Below are positions 12,107 to 23,504 of a stretch of 64,000 nucleotides of DNA, in pieces (within the stretch, counting starts at the first letter, position 1; each line of letters begins with the position of its first letter). Source of the DNA: Sphagnum compactum. Its lineage: Eukaryota > Bryophyta > Sphagnopsida > Sphagnales. A program made the position numbers and the translations under genes. The notes under the pieces were generated by a model. That model did not search any database. It saw nothing but the letters and a program-made list of their open reading frames with translations, and had not been told where the DNA came from. The stretch lies in assembly GCA_965153455.1 (NCBI GenBank), contig OZ234500.1, forward strand, positions 310,001 to 374,000. Direction: 5' to 3'.

Positions 12107-12200
12107 CCAACAACAGCTACCGCAGCAGCAAAACTGCAGCACTTACAGCAACAGCAACAGCAGGACTACCTATTACCTAGAACCTAAGTAGAACATCACA
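10380..12200 (-). promoter_or_regulatory. Upstream/leader region of the receptor kinase
   Basis: No gene seen. The region is rich in trinucleotide runs: (CTG)n near 10761-10785 and GATG/ATG runs near 11818-11846. It has two CT tracts, 11369-11382 and 12069-12103, which read as (GA)n on the gene's strand. GAGA tracts are typical of plant 5' leaders and promoters and are bound by BPC proteins. The transcription start cannot be placed from sequence. The (CT)n tract makes artificial Ser-Leu and Arg-Glu repeat frames. Confidence 0.5.
12069..12103 (-). repeat. (CT)n/(GA)n microsatellite
   Basis: About 17 CT units without interruption; a GAGA tract on the receptor kinase strand about 1.7 kb upstream of its start codon. 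Confidence 0.9.
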
Positions 12201-12480
12201 CCTAGGTAGGAAGGTAGGTAGGTAGGTAAGTAGGTGATAACTTCCCCTTACCTAGTAGCTATGAAGAATAGGCTTTTGGTAACTACATAGGTGGGTAGGT
12301 AGGAAGGTAGGGGATAAATTTCTTTTTAGCTAGGAGCTAAGTTGACACAGCTCCAGGAAAGTAAGTAAGTAGGTAGGTAGGTAGGTAGGTAGGTGATAGT
12401 TAAAATTGCAGGTGACAACTTCCCTACTTGGTAGCTCAGTAGACCAGCTTGGTAGGTAGGTAGGTAGGTCGGTGATAACT
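12201..12480. repeat. Compound (TAGG)n array
   Basis: Four tracts of TAGG tetranucleotides. Each is followed by a related flank (GTGATAACTT or GGGATAAATT, then text like TTACCTAGTAGCT), so the larger unit is about 60-100 bp and includes both the tetranucleotide and its flank. Confidence 0.85.
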
Positions 12481-14140
12481 TTCTTTTACCTTCTTCAGCT
12501 ACTAACCTACAATGTCTCCCTCTGGCGATCTTTTTGCAGCCATTGGATTGAATATTAAACCATAGTTAACCTTTACCATAATAATTAAATTTATTCCCAA
12601 TAATAATTAAATTATTTTCAATAAATGCTGTTCTTTTCAAATGTATTTTCCACAGTGCCAGAAGTTTAAAAAATAAATTCTATTGCTGTTTATTGTAAAA
12701 TGGCTATTTGGTTTATTTCAGGTCCATAAGGCAAGGTCTTTGAAAGTGCCAGAAATTATAGGAAATTTTTATTGTTACTTCTGTAGTGAAATTAAAAATA
12801 AAATAAGATAAATAAGATAAATAAATAAATAGATAAATATATTCAGCAAGAAGATGAAGGTAGGGTAGAGGTACTATATTCACTAGTAAAAAAATCTCAT
12901 TTTTCTGCTAATGTAGAATAAATAGGTTTTCTCTTGAATAAGTTGAGAGAGTATTTCTATTGACTTTCCCAGCTAGTTGGAAATTTGGATTGTAGCAAAG
13001 TACTTGAAAAAAAAACAGTATAGAAATACCCTCCTTTTAAGTTATACATGTTTTTTTTTATTTTTAATTTTTTTTATTTAAATAATTTTAATTAATTTTT
13101 TAAAAAAGGGTTTCATTGGAATTTCTTACCTTTTTTTATTGAAACATGCGGCAAGGAAGTTTTACAAAATGTATGACAATTGACTATAGTAGTTTCAAAT
13201 GTGTGAAATGTTGGCTAGAGATTATTTTGCAAGTAGTATTTTGTTGACAACATGAACGTTCACAATATGAAAGTTCCTATGCAAACTAATTGGAGACAAG
13301 CAAGGAGAATGCTACTAATCAAATTTGCATGACAAAAAAATGTGCTACTACATCAAATGAACATTAAGACTATAATAAACATGCAACTTATGTACAAGGA
13401 AAGATGAAAATTGTGCTACATACTTGTGCATAATATATTTAGGGCTATATTTTCACAAATATATATATATATATATATTTGGTTGAAATCATATTTGAAA
13501 TCAGGTTTAAAAGAAATAAAAAATTCGACCCCCAAGAATACGTTTCTAACCTTCATTTTCTGAATTGGGTAGGTAATGCATCTTACAAATGAGAATTGGG
13601 TAGAAAATTCTAAAGACATATATTATTATAAACAAGCTATTATTACCCGTATAGAGCATGTGGATGTGTTTTGGGCCCGGGGTACTTGCTTCTTGCTTGT
13701 GTTACTACAGATGACATACTAAATGTGTTTGGACATCATCAAGCCACTAACCGAATGGGAATCTCAATTTATCACATGTTGGTCATTAGGCAACTCGTAG
13801 TTAGTAATTTATCTAAAATAATCTCCATATCTCACATGTAAGTTAGCCATTAACTTTTACTTATAGGAAGTAATCTAGCTAAATTACAATTCTTTATGTA
13901 AAATGATAATGGAGACATGATAATGGAGAAAAGGGTCACTCACATGCTACATGAAGTTTATGTGTTTCTTGGACCCACAAAAACTTTTTAAGTTAGTTAG
14001 GCAACTTCTGCTAGAAAAAGTACCGAGAACAGGTGACGAATCCATAAAGCATATCAATGTTGCAACCAAATAGAACCAATGCCCAAGAAGAGAGGGTTGG
14101 TTATTCACAAGATCCTATTAAGTCTAAAAAGTTTAAGTCA

Positions 14141-14171
<31 letters not shown>

Positions 14172-14347
14172 TTTTGAATGAATCTGTAGAGTAAATGCTC
14201 CTATAGGCATCCTGAGAAAGTCTCATATTCATGTCAACTTGGGCTCATATCAAAGTTTTTATTTCTTTGGTCAAAAGAGCTAACAACATATTGGAATTGT
14301 TAAACGAGGCAATTGGTCATATGATGAACCCATTGATGCCATTTAGG
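12481..14347. other. AT-rich intergenic DNA, no gene
   Basis: Strongly AT-rich, with poly-A/T runs, an (AT)n microsatellite at 13459-13479 and a (TC)n tract near 14153-14171. No coding frame of note on either strand. Confidence 0.6.
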
Positions 14348-14522
14348 AACCAAATTTAAACAAGAGCACTAGAAGAGAATGTGGTTTTTTTTCTCACACA
14401 AAAAGTCACGGTTCATGACACATTTGTGAGATAAACCTTGTGGTTTCATCCATCACAAGGTTAACTTTTTTGTGTGAGAAAAATTGCATTCTCTTGTAAT
14501 GGAGGTTCTCTTGAATTTAGAG
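14348..14522. mobile_element. Foldback element (MITE-like)
   Basis: Long imperfect inverted repeat. The left arm holds AAGAGAATG followed by TTTTTCTCACACAAAAAGT; the right arm holds ACTTTTTTGTGTGAGAAAAA followed by CATTCTCTTG. Outer pairing continues into AAATTTAAACAAGAG against CTCTTGAATTTA, and an inner pair AACCTTGTG/CACAAGGTT closes the centre. No clear target duplication was identified, so the superfamily is open. Confidence 0.65.
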
Positions 14523-15069
14523 AACCTCACAATAGGACGTAACAATCCTATAGTGAAGAACCTTGCCTTTGAAGAACCAGAACAATCTAGTTCTTTGTTT
14601 CATAAAATGTCAAATTTTCATTAAGCATTTTTTTGGGATTTGGGGAACAATTATTTTTCTAAAATATATACTTGGTTCCCAAAACTCACTCTTGCTCTCA
14701 AGTCTTTTGTTTTAGGGTTTTGTCTTGTGTGTGTATAATATACAAGAGTGTTTACATATGTCAAAACTTCATGCACTTATTGAACTTTCCATTTTTGGGG
14801 GCTAATACATACTCAAAATGCTACAGTTTTACTAGTCCATTTCACAATCTAGTCATGCACCTCATCGAAATCAAAGCTTGGGTTTCCAGTAAACTTGTAA
14901 CCATGTGAAGAAAGAAGTTGTACAATGTCTGTCGGGGTGCAAAAACAAAATTAAAAGAGAAATGGAATTCACATTCGACAAGGAGACAATCACCGCCACC
15001 TTGAAGGTAGCAAAGGGGATTGAATCATGTGATGGCCTGGTTGAATACGTATGAATTTGTCATATACGA

Positions 15070-15267
15070 TCATTCTTCCCTTGCTTGCTGCAGAAGGCTA
15101 AAGATATATTGTGGGCTGTTGGGACCACCTGGGCTGCTGGACTCAAATGCATGGAGGCTGTTTGTAGTTGTTGCAAAGCAACAAAATGGTGAGTAGTAGA
15201 GAACAAAAAGTATAAAGACTGAAAGAACAGAGTAGGTGAGTACAAAACCAACCATCCCCATCCTCAT
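15070..15267 (-). CDS. Candidate small secreted peptide (hypothetical)
   Basis: An ATG at 15267 opens 65 codons. Residues 1-30 form a strong hydrophobic signal-like segment (GFVLTYSVLSVFILFVLYY) ending near CCFA. A short mature part follows, containing SSSPGGPNSPQY near the C terminus. The P-x-G-P-N core recalls CLE signalling peptides, but the usual leading Arg and the exact spacing after Asn are missing. Nothing else supports expression. The neighbourhood is intergenic, and a chance frame remains the simpler explanation. Confidence 0.22.
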   Translation of the reverse strand: MRMGMVGFVLTYSVLSVFILFVLYYSPFCCFATTTNSLHAFESSSPGGPNSPQYIFSLLQQAREE

Positions 15268-15419
15268 TCCTGCCTGACTCCTCCTCTCAAGAAGAGTAAG
15301 AAGAGGTTTGAAGTTTGAACCAGTGTTGTTGGGCAATTTTCTAGTTTCGGAACCGCAGGTAAAGGGTATGGTATATGTATATACATTAAACCAGGTGTAA
15401 GAACTTAGCCTAAACTGTC

Positions 15420-15545
15420 GATTCTTTGCCTGTTCTTTCATGAAAAATGTGAGTTCAAAAAATCAAAGAACTGGGTTAAAAGGACTTTCGCTAAAGTGTC
15501 AATTCTTTGCTGGTTCTTTCATGAAAATCGTGAGTTCTTTGGAAA
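15420..15545. repeat. ~75-bp tandem duplication
   Basis: The text GATTCTTTGCCTGTTCTTTC...GTGAGTTC near 15420 recurs, slightly changed, as AATTCTTTGCTGGTTCTTTC...GTGAGTTC near 15500. Related AGAACCA/TTCTTTG phrases recur near 15680, 24940, 25010 and 57420. Confidence 0.6.
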
Positions 15546-16845
15546 TTTTACAAAAGAACCTGGAACTGAAGAAGATGTGGTTCTGAAGATACTTTAGAGA
15601 CTGGAATCTTCGGAGGACTTAAAATTTCTTAAAACTTTAGAAATCATCAAAAAAATTCTAAATTTTTTCCAATTTTCAAAGAGTTGTAAGAACCAGGAAC
15701 CAGAGGTCATCAACAAAATCAAAGAACCACACAACACGGATTTGAAGTTTGAACTTTTCATTGCACAATGTGTGTCTGCTGGTTGTGATGAGCAACTACT
15801 ATTGCAAGAGGAAAAGGACAGAAGAAAAGGGGGAGGAGGGAGATAGGCTTCTTACATATTATTATTATTACCTTCTACTTTTGAAGAGAGAAATCCACTG
15901 GTAGCAAAGTACTAGTGACGATCCTTCCTTGGGATGTACAGTTCTCAACTTCTAAGTTCTCTTGTTATGGACACTAGTTAACTAATGCCACAGATCTAGT
16001 ACTACTCCCCCCAACACAAATTTTTAAAGGACATGGTGCTCACACGCTCCCCCATACCCTCCTACTACTAGCCATTGTGCTGCTGCTGCTGCTGCTGCTG
16101 CTGGTGGGTGTCATTGCTCTTGTTGATCTTTCACTTAGGACAATACCTAGATATGAAAAGGGTTTCTCAAATACTTGTCAGCTTCCTTTGACTAGTGTCC
16201 AAAAGGGGATTTTTTCCTATTTTGCTGCCTTTCTTAAAGGGTGTTCTTCGATCCCATTCTTAATTTCCTCTCTTTTTTAATGGAGTGGAGATTCTAATTT
16301 CTCACTTTAGCTTTGACTTTGTATCAAAGTTGTTTTCCTTTTCCTTTGTTGTTGTTGTTATTGATTCTTCCTCTATTTAATTGGACATTAACACACTTTC
16401 TTTCCCAAGCCAAAATTTCATGTCCCTTTTGTTTATAAGAGGCTTCTTTTTTCCCTTTGTTTAAACTTGATACTATTTGTCAGACTCTCTTCTCTCTACT
16501 CTGAGTTTATTTCATCATCTTCTCTCTGTAAAAGCAAATAAAATCCTTCCCCAACTGATTTTTATGATTGTATCAATGCTACTGAGGATTTCAGCCATAG
16601 TAACTAGCACGAGTACACTCGTACCATGGCATAGGGGCTTTCCATGTTTTTAGGCCCACTACGAGGGAGGGAGGGAGGTAGCTCAAGTGCTAGGACTGAA
16701 AAACATGGACAAGCCGAGAGGGATGCCATTATCCAGTTAAATGAAGAGGAAATTTTTTTTTGCATTAATCTGAACAGATTTTCATCCATCTTTTTTCTTT
16801 TTTCATCAACAAAAATTATCAGATCATACATGAACCTCACTCATC
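15546..16845. other. No gene seen
   Basis: AT-rich intergenic sequence with an (ATT)n run near 15862 and a (GCT)n run at 16079-16102. The latter makes a leucine-rich open frame of no significance. Confidence 0.55.
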
Positions 16846-16847
16846 AC

Positions 16848-16918
16848 AAGAATTTTTCAATCGCATACGATGCTTGAAAAACAAGAATTTTTCAATCGCA
16901 TAAGATGCTTGAAAAATA
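16848..16918. repeat. 36-bp tandem duplication
   Basis: CAAGAATTTTTCAATCGCAT followed by ACGATGCTTGAAAAA appears twice head to tail with one or two differences. Confidence 0.85.
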
Positions 16919-16945
16919 TTCTTCTTGACAAGGGACCTTCAAATC

Positions 16946-16998
16946 ACCTGTACAAAATGTGGATGCAGTTCACTAGTCCCTGTTCACTAGAATATGTG
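16946..16998. mobile_element. Fragment of CACTA-type MITE
   Basis: TACAAAATGTGGATGCAGTT then CACTAGTCCCTGTTCACTAG matches the left end of the MITE at 38582-38736. The outermost CACTAC and the whole right half are absent. Confidence 0.6.
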
Positions 16999-18116
16999 TT
17001 ATTAACTAATGTCAAATTGTGCCATACGTGCCATATACTAATGTCAAATTTGCCATTTTGATATGAATTCTTAAGTAATCTGGTACAATGACAAAGAATT
17101 GTCAAGTTTGACAAAAGTGCTAAATCAACGATTCATTCGTCCTCTACAATCAAAAATCAAAAGTAGAGAGAGAGAACCCACAAATTTAGTCCTACCCTAA
17201 ACTACTTTGTACAAACTACATATATGGCATCGCCTCACATTGCACACACCTTATCCAATCCTACAACTTCGCTTGGGGTTCCATGTGCACTAAATTGGAC
17301 ATGTATAGGTGTAGCTAATGGTAGACAAAATCAGGTACATGTGTCCTGTAAGAACCCAAATCATGATATCAGAGGTTACAATCTTGGGGTGAGCCAAGTG
17401 TCACATGAAATGGGCACAACTACTCCTCAAATTTCAGGTTAACCCATTAAAAGACCATCCACACACTTAAGTAGACGAGAATGAGTTTTGAAGTTCTTGC
17501 ACATTTTATATCCCCGGGGGACGCTAGTAAAAATAAAAATAAAAATATGTGAATAAAAATATAACCTACAATATATTGGTTGTTGGGAAAAAATTATAAG
17601 TTAATTAGTTAAAAATAAAGTACTTTTTATCTAAATAATTAATTTTTATAATATAAAATTATATATGTATATATATATATATATAATAAAGTGATAAAAA
17701 ATAGGTTCAACATTATCTAATATCCCCTAAAAATGATCATTTGACGCATGTAACTCTCAAACTTTACACTAAATGTCTCTCGAATTTTACATTCATTCTT
17801 ATAGATATTGGAAGATCAAAATAAACACATGTAACAACAATTCGTGAGGTGTTTAGAGTGATAAATTTCTTATGGACCCTCCCACCCACTCCCCCCAAAG
17901 TAAAGTTTATGATAAGGCCATTCTTTAGTACTTGGACCCTGATTGGTCGGGATCACGTGGGAGTTGGGGGGGGGGAACGAAGCAAGCACGACCATGATTT
18001 GATCTTGTGTTAAACTCTGGTATTGTTGCCCATCTCCACGTCAAAAGTCCTCAAGAGAATGCAAGTAAATCCTTTTGTCGGGCAGAAATGGATCCTATCC
18101 TCTGACTTCCTAACCC
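16999..18116. other. AT-rich intergenic DNA, no gene
   Basis: Includes an (AT)n microsatellite at about 17655-17685 and a run of nine or more G near 17967. No coding evidence. Confidence 0.55.
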
Positions 18117-18300
18117 ACCATGCTGAGATAAGCTGGTAGAATGATACTATATTTTAGTTTGTCGACCCCCCTAATCCCCCATGCTTAGATGAACTGGTAG
18201 AATGATACTATATTTTAGTTTGTGGTCCCGAGTTGAGAAATCGGATCATGGGTCAAGCTTCTTGTGGATAGAGCTAGAAGAATGATAGTATGTTTTTCAT
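18117..18300. repeat. ~63-bp tandem repeat, 2 to 3 units
   Basis: CTGGTAGAATGATACTATAT followed by TTTAGTTTGT occurs at about 18132 and 18195. A more diverged third copy (GCTAGAAGAATGATAGTATG) lies near 18270. Confidence 0.8.
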
Positions 18301-18699
18301 TGAAAAGAGCTAAATGTCAAGCAAGCTAGCCAGAAATGAAGATATTATGGTTTACTTTTGTTCTCCAGTGTGGGCAAGACACCATCTTTGTGCAGCAACA
18401 AGGACATTCTACGAGATGAGATGGACGCAGCCTCTAATGAACAACTTCCAATTAGTACGTAGATACACCTGCATAGCCCTCCTGCCCCCTTTGCTTTGCA
18501 CTGGACATTGATCACTACTAACATTGTGGACTATGTATGACCAAAACCTCCAAACTTGTTGTACTAGGAACTCTGGGTGTATACATACACATGATCTTGT
18601 GTACTTTAGAGAAACCAAAAAACGGCTGCTCAACTCATGTGGAAATGGAGTACACAAATACAGACCCCGAATGATGTTTGTCCCCCCGCACTCCATAAG

Positions 18700-18985
18700 T
18701 GATCTACTATCTAAGCAAAGCGCCTTGTTGGTTTCCATGCTTGGATTAAGACTTAAGACACCAGTGTTGGCCAAGTTCTGGGTCCAGATTTAAGAATGGG
18801 ACCCAACCGATCTACCCTTATAACTGATCTAAGTACTTACTATCTGAGCTCTCCATGCTTGGGTTAAGACCACCCTTGTTGGCCAGCTACAGGTTTTCAT
18901 CCAAGTGTGGGTCCAGATTTAAAAGAATTAGTCCCCATGAATCTACTACCCATTATAAGTAAGTGATCAACTATAACCCAAGCTT
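18700..18985. repeat. ~130-bp tandem duplication
   Basis: Two diverged copies both carry TCCATGCTTGG(A/G)TTAAGAC, TGTTGGCCA, GGGTCCAGATTTAA and a CTAC...TTATAA segment. They start near 18700 and 18835. Confidence 0.75.
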
Positions 18986-21900
18986 CTTTGATTTTCTAAT
19001 TTGTAAAAAAGAAAACTGGAATGAAAGTTTATTTTGAAATCAAAGAACCACCCAACATGTTATCAATATCAATATAAAAAATTGGTTATCAAGTAGGTTA
19101 TTGAAAACTTGAGTAGCAATTCTTCAAAGAGTTCAAGTCACCACTATCTTGAATGGTGAGTGCTCAACAATGCTCATGCACTGCCCCCAAACATACCAGT
19201 TTCAATTCATGCTTTGACATCATGTTGCAAGACCAGACCAGCGAGGGAATATTCACAATGCTTTTTACCATCATACAACCATATATGCACACTATGTGCG
19301 CAGCGTGCATGAATGGTTTGAAAATTCTTGAAATTGACACCTGAAGGACAACAAAATTATACAGATTGCAAGGAAAAGAGCATGAATAGAAAACAAGCCA
19401 TACCTGATGAATTGAAGTCCTTAGTTGTTATATCTTATTCGACATCACAATGATTCAAATTATAGCTTACATAGGGAACTGAATGCACAGCAAATAAGCA
19501 TCAAGTGACCACGCACATTCTCCACATAATAGAGATTCTTACCAAATGGAACACCGTCACTTTGGAAAGTGAAACATTGTCTAGGGAAGCATGTGACATC
19601 CACCGTTCAACCGAGGATTTATTTCTGCACAAACTTCAGCTTGGGATTACTTCTTCTTTTAGTTCAATTTGTGAGAAAATGGGCCCGGGCTGGAGCCCGT
19701 GTGAGTGAGTGAGTTCGTCATGTATTTGTGCATCGTGATCATGATTTGGCTGCCTTTGATTTAGGGTTTTAGAACCTATTGCCTTTTACACATAGACCTT
19801 TACGAATTATAAGGGGCATAGTCAATGAGGTCGATGATTAAGCCCAAATAAACATTAAGATTCATATTAACTAGTTAGCAGTGGTTTTTCTTAGGAATTT
19901 TTGTTTGTAGCCAAAGTGGTGATTTGTCCATAGGAAGATGTAAAAAAAGTGGCTATCATCCCTAGGAAGATTTAGCCAAATCGGCTATAAATCAAATATT
20001 GACTACCAAATTTTTAAGCATCCTTTCATGTTAAACAAAATACAAGAATTTTGACTATTTTTTCCCCTTGCTTTTGGCAAGTGAAACCTGCAAAATCAAT
20101 CAATTTTCAAAATTTTAAAAATTCTCATTTAAAAAAAAAAGAAGGTTGTTGGGTTGAAAAGATTTTTTGACTTTGGGGTTTCATTTCCCCCAGAGATGCC
20201 TATTATTGTAAGGGCTTGCTATTATGTGTTTTTATCTTTGTGTAAAAGATGATGAATGTAAGTGCCAATTGTGGTAACACACAACATCCTATGTGCAATC
20301 AAAGGTTGTTGTAGCACAAATCTTGCAATGCATGTAGTCTAAAATTATGCGCAACCTAAATAGAAATCCTCATTCTTATTTTTTTTGGGTTGAAGATGGA
20401 CCTACTTATCTAGAGCTTGGATTAAGTCTGTTTGGGTTGAGATGTTGGAACTAAGATGAGTCCATTCATCCCAAAGTGCATGAAAAGACTTGGCCTGAAA
20501 CAATGGTGAGTTTTTGGATTTGAATAAATTCCCTTGGGTGTTGTTTCCATGTAGCTATTGAGGAGAGTTGATCCTGTAATGTGGATCTCCTAAAACTTGA
20601 TGCAAGTGATGAAATAATCAAGGTTGGTTGCAATTTGCCTTACCTTGGCTTTACCAAATAGCAATCTTTTGAACCAAAAAAACAATACAATATTTGGTGA
20701 CTAAGTCAAGGTACGTATTTGATGTTCATCATGAGATGGATGCTGAATTTAATATGCACACCCACTTTCACTTTACGGGACAACTACAAGTCCACAATCC
20801 AAAAGAGTTCACCACTTTATCTCAAATACATCATCAACCCACCACAACATTTTAAGAGTTATTAGCTACATGATACGGAAGGACACCAATCAACAAAATT
20901 TGAAGTTTCAAGCAACCTTTGATAATCGACAAATGTCAGCTTGTTTGTCAGGACTTTCAGCTGGTATGGACTTTGGACATGCTAACTAGCCTATAAATTA
21001 TTACCGTCCAACAAGCCCCACTATTGTTCAGCCCCCTCTTCTTGTTTGTTTGTTCATGGATATTTTTTAGCTAAAAGCTGAGGTGAAAATCCATCAGCAC
21101 ATGTGAAGAAGATCATGTAATTCCTGTCAAGGATTTTGAGATTTGATTTGTTTGTGGGGGAAGGGGTGTGTGGGGGTGGAAGATTGGGGTTTGATTGCCC
21201 ATAGATTGCATACACCCCCTTTCTTGTCTGGGTTTAGGGTTTAGTGTCCCATCACCTTCGGGAGAATGACATGGTGGATTGAGCAAGCTTGATACAATTA
21301 GCTTCAATTCCTTCATTTGGTTATTGTGATTTAATGTTAAGTGAACATGGGCAATCCAAGTTTAGCATTGACATGAGTCATGTCATAAGCAAATTTGTTT
21401 TGTGACTTGAACAAACCATTATGTAAACTCAAGCCATTCGTTGGTTTGGGGCTTGAGGAATTGTCAAAATCAAACCAAGTCTAAACTCATCCCAAAGCCG
21501 GCTAGCTATATCCTTGTTCAAGGTTTGGGTTGCAATAATTGTAAAAAACCGTAGGAAGAGGACGTATTTCACAAGCATCCTCGACATCGTTTTCTCATGG
21601 CCAACTAGCAAAAAGAGCACAATTCATTCTACCCAAATGTAGACAAAAAGGTCATCAAAAACCCTCATAACTTCTCTATAAGGAGCCAAACATGCAAAGG
21701 TGAAAAAAAAAGGATGCACCTCTCAAGTCCAAATTTGTGACACAATTTTGGTTTTGTTTGTTTTCATTGTTGGTTTCATCACAAGATAGGAAATCCCTCC
21801 ACAAATTCACCTATTTAGATAAAATTGTGCATTTGTTACCAAACAACCAACTGTTGTTTGTTACCTGTCCTGCTCCAACATTAATTATCTCAGCAAGCAG

Positions 21901-22194
21901 AAAATCTTGGATGGGTTCCCATACAAACCACATACTTAGTGGGTGGTACATGGCAGCTGTTGTTGGGTCTGGGTTGCCCTAATCAGTCATTCCAGAAACC
22001 CATACTATGGTGCAAACCCTAATAAATGAGTTGCAAAGCAGCAACTGCAAAAAACACAGAAAAAGAGGGAAACAAGGCAAACAGGGCTGGCATTGAACCC
22101 AGTTCATGTTTTGGGGGGCATGATCTTTCTTTGGATGGCATGTTTTGTGTGAGAGATTTAGTAGTCAAACTCTCCCACTACCACTTTGTATGGA
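18986..22194. other. Intergenic, no gene seen
   Basis: About 3.2 kb of AT-rich DNA with scattered short open frames of fewer than 70 codons and no recognisable protein or RNA motif. A short telomere-like GGGTTTAGGGTTTAG lies near 21230. Confidence 0.55.
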
Positions 22195-22365
22195 CAACCA
22201 ACCAACCAACCAACCAACAATGGGTTGTACTTACAAACATCCGCATCCTCTGCATCATTCAAAAGCATGATATTGCAAAGGGGGGAGGGGAAAAAAAAAT
22301 TAAAATTAAAATTGGTAGAGATTTTTTTGCCATGGAGTGTCATAATTGTTGGGGAGCAAGTAATT

Positions 22366-22490
22366 GAAATTGCTACAAAATGTAGATGCAAATTCACTAC
22401 GAGTCCTTGTTCACTAGATCAATGAATTCACTGCATTCCCACTAGATCCTGTTCACTGCAATTAGTGAAATCACTTAACGCATAAGAACA
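22366..22490. mobile_element. Degenerate CACTA-type MITE copy
   Basis: CTACAAAATGTAGATGCA, AATTCACTACGAGTCCTTGT, TCACTAGATCAATGAATTCA and AGTGAAATCACTTA follow the same order as in the intact copy at 38582-38736. The left CACTA terminus is eroded and the right terminus is lost before a poly-T run. Confidence 0.65.
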
Positions 22491-22504
22491 TTTTTTTTTT
22501 TCTT

Positions 22505-22556
22505 GGGTTTAGGGTTTAGGTATTTTGCCTGTGATATTTAGGGTTTAGGGTTTTGT
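22505..22556. repeat. Short interstitial telomere-like motifs
   Basis: GGGTTTAGGGTTTAGG and TTTAGGGTTTAGGGTTTT lie about 20 bp apart, matching the plant telomere unit TTTAGGG. Confidence 0.7.
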
Positions 22557-23394
22557 TGTACCCAGCAAACTTGAAGAGTGAGTGAAATGTAAAAACTACC
22601 CATTTTCAAAGGCATAGCAATGAGTAAAAACTATGCATAAAAAGCTTGAACAAGTGTCCACAAGAGTATGGAATTTGTAGGTGGAATTGTAGAGGAGACC
22701 ACAAAGTCCAAACACACACAGGGCACAGTACTTGCTTGCTTGCTTACAACTAACTGATCAGCTGCAGCTGAATTTACTTCCTTTCTTTTGCTCACTGGCA
22801 GCTGCAGACTCATGGCATCATTGTTTCTCGTGAAAACTTAAGGAGACTGCAGTATTGGTACTTCACCTAAATAAGTTAGTTTTCTGTAAGAATCACACTC
22901 TCTGAGACTTCTCCCTTCCCCCCCTTTCCAAAGTGAAGTCTTCTGTGTCACTCTGAGCCTCTCTCCCCCCCCCCCCCCCCAAGTCTCCATTATGTGACCC
23001 AGCACCCATCCATTCAAAAATCCGTTATGACTCCAGTTCTGGTTCATCCACAACAAAGTTCACCTAATCCTGGAAACCCTAAACCCTTCCACCTCAAACT
23101 ACCTAAGTGGATGAAGATCACTGGCAATTAGGTGTATGATGATGTAAGTGGTTTAGCTATGTAAGTAAGTATCATAGGTTAAGTAGGTAAGGGCACTTGG
23201 GTGGGTACTGGGTTGGTAGAGATATGTGGATGGTTTAGAACCGTAGCTAACCACCATGGTTATAACTATGAGACACGGGCCGATACTACACTGAAATCGA
23301 CATGTCTCTTGTCGACATAATACCATGCAATCCTCCATAGTAGTGTGCTGGTGCATGCTGGTTCGTGTTGCCATCCTAGTCCAGGGTAGAGCTC
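22557..23394. other. Intergenic, no gene seen
   Basis: Contains a run of about 14-15 C residues at 22966-22980 and AAGTAAGT/TAGGT-type simple tracts near 23160. No coding evidence. Confidence 0.5.
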
Positions 23395-23396
23395 GA

Positions 23397-23504
23397 CTAA
23401 ACCCTAAACCCTAAACCCACCAGCACTCGTATCGTAGCCATGATTGATCGACTTCATCTAGGGTTTAATTCAGATCTACCCTGGATGAAATCAATCATGG
23501 CTAC
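23397..23504. repeat. Telomere motif followed by a hairpin
   Basis: AACCCTAAACCCTAAACCC lies at about 23400-23418. It is followed by an inverted repeat: left arm 23434-23463 (GTAGCCATGATTGAT...) and right arm 23479-23504 (...ATCAATCATGGCTAC). The arms pair over about 25 bases with small bulges, and the loop is 15 bases. Confidence 0.7.

Noticed and set aside
11654-12142. 162-codon minus-strand frame with an Arg-Glu run
   Set aside because: Produced by the (CT)n and (GATG)n simple repeats in the leader/promoter region; no ATG context or domain.
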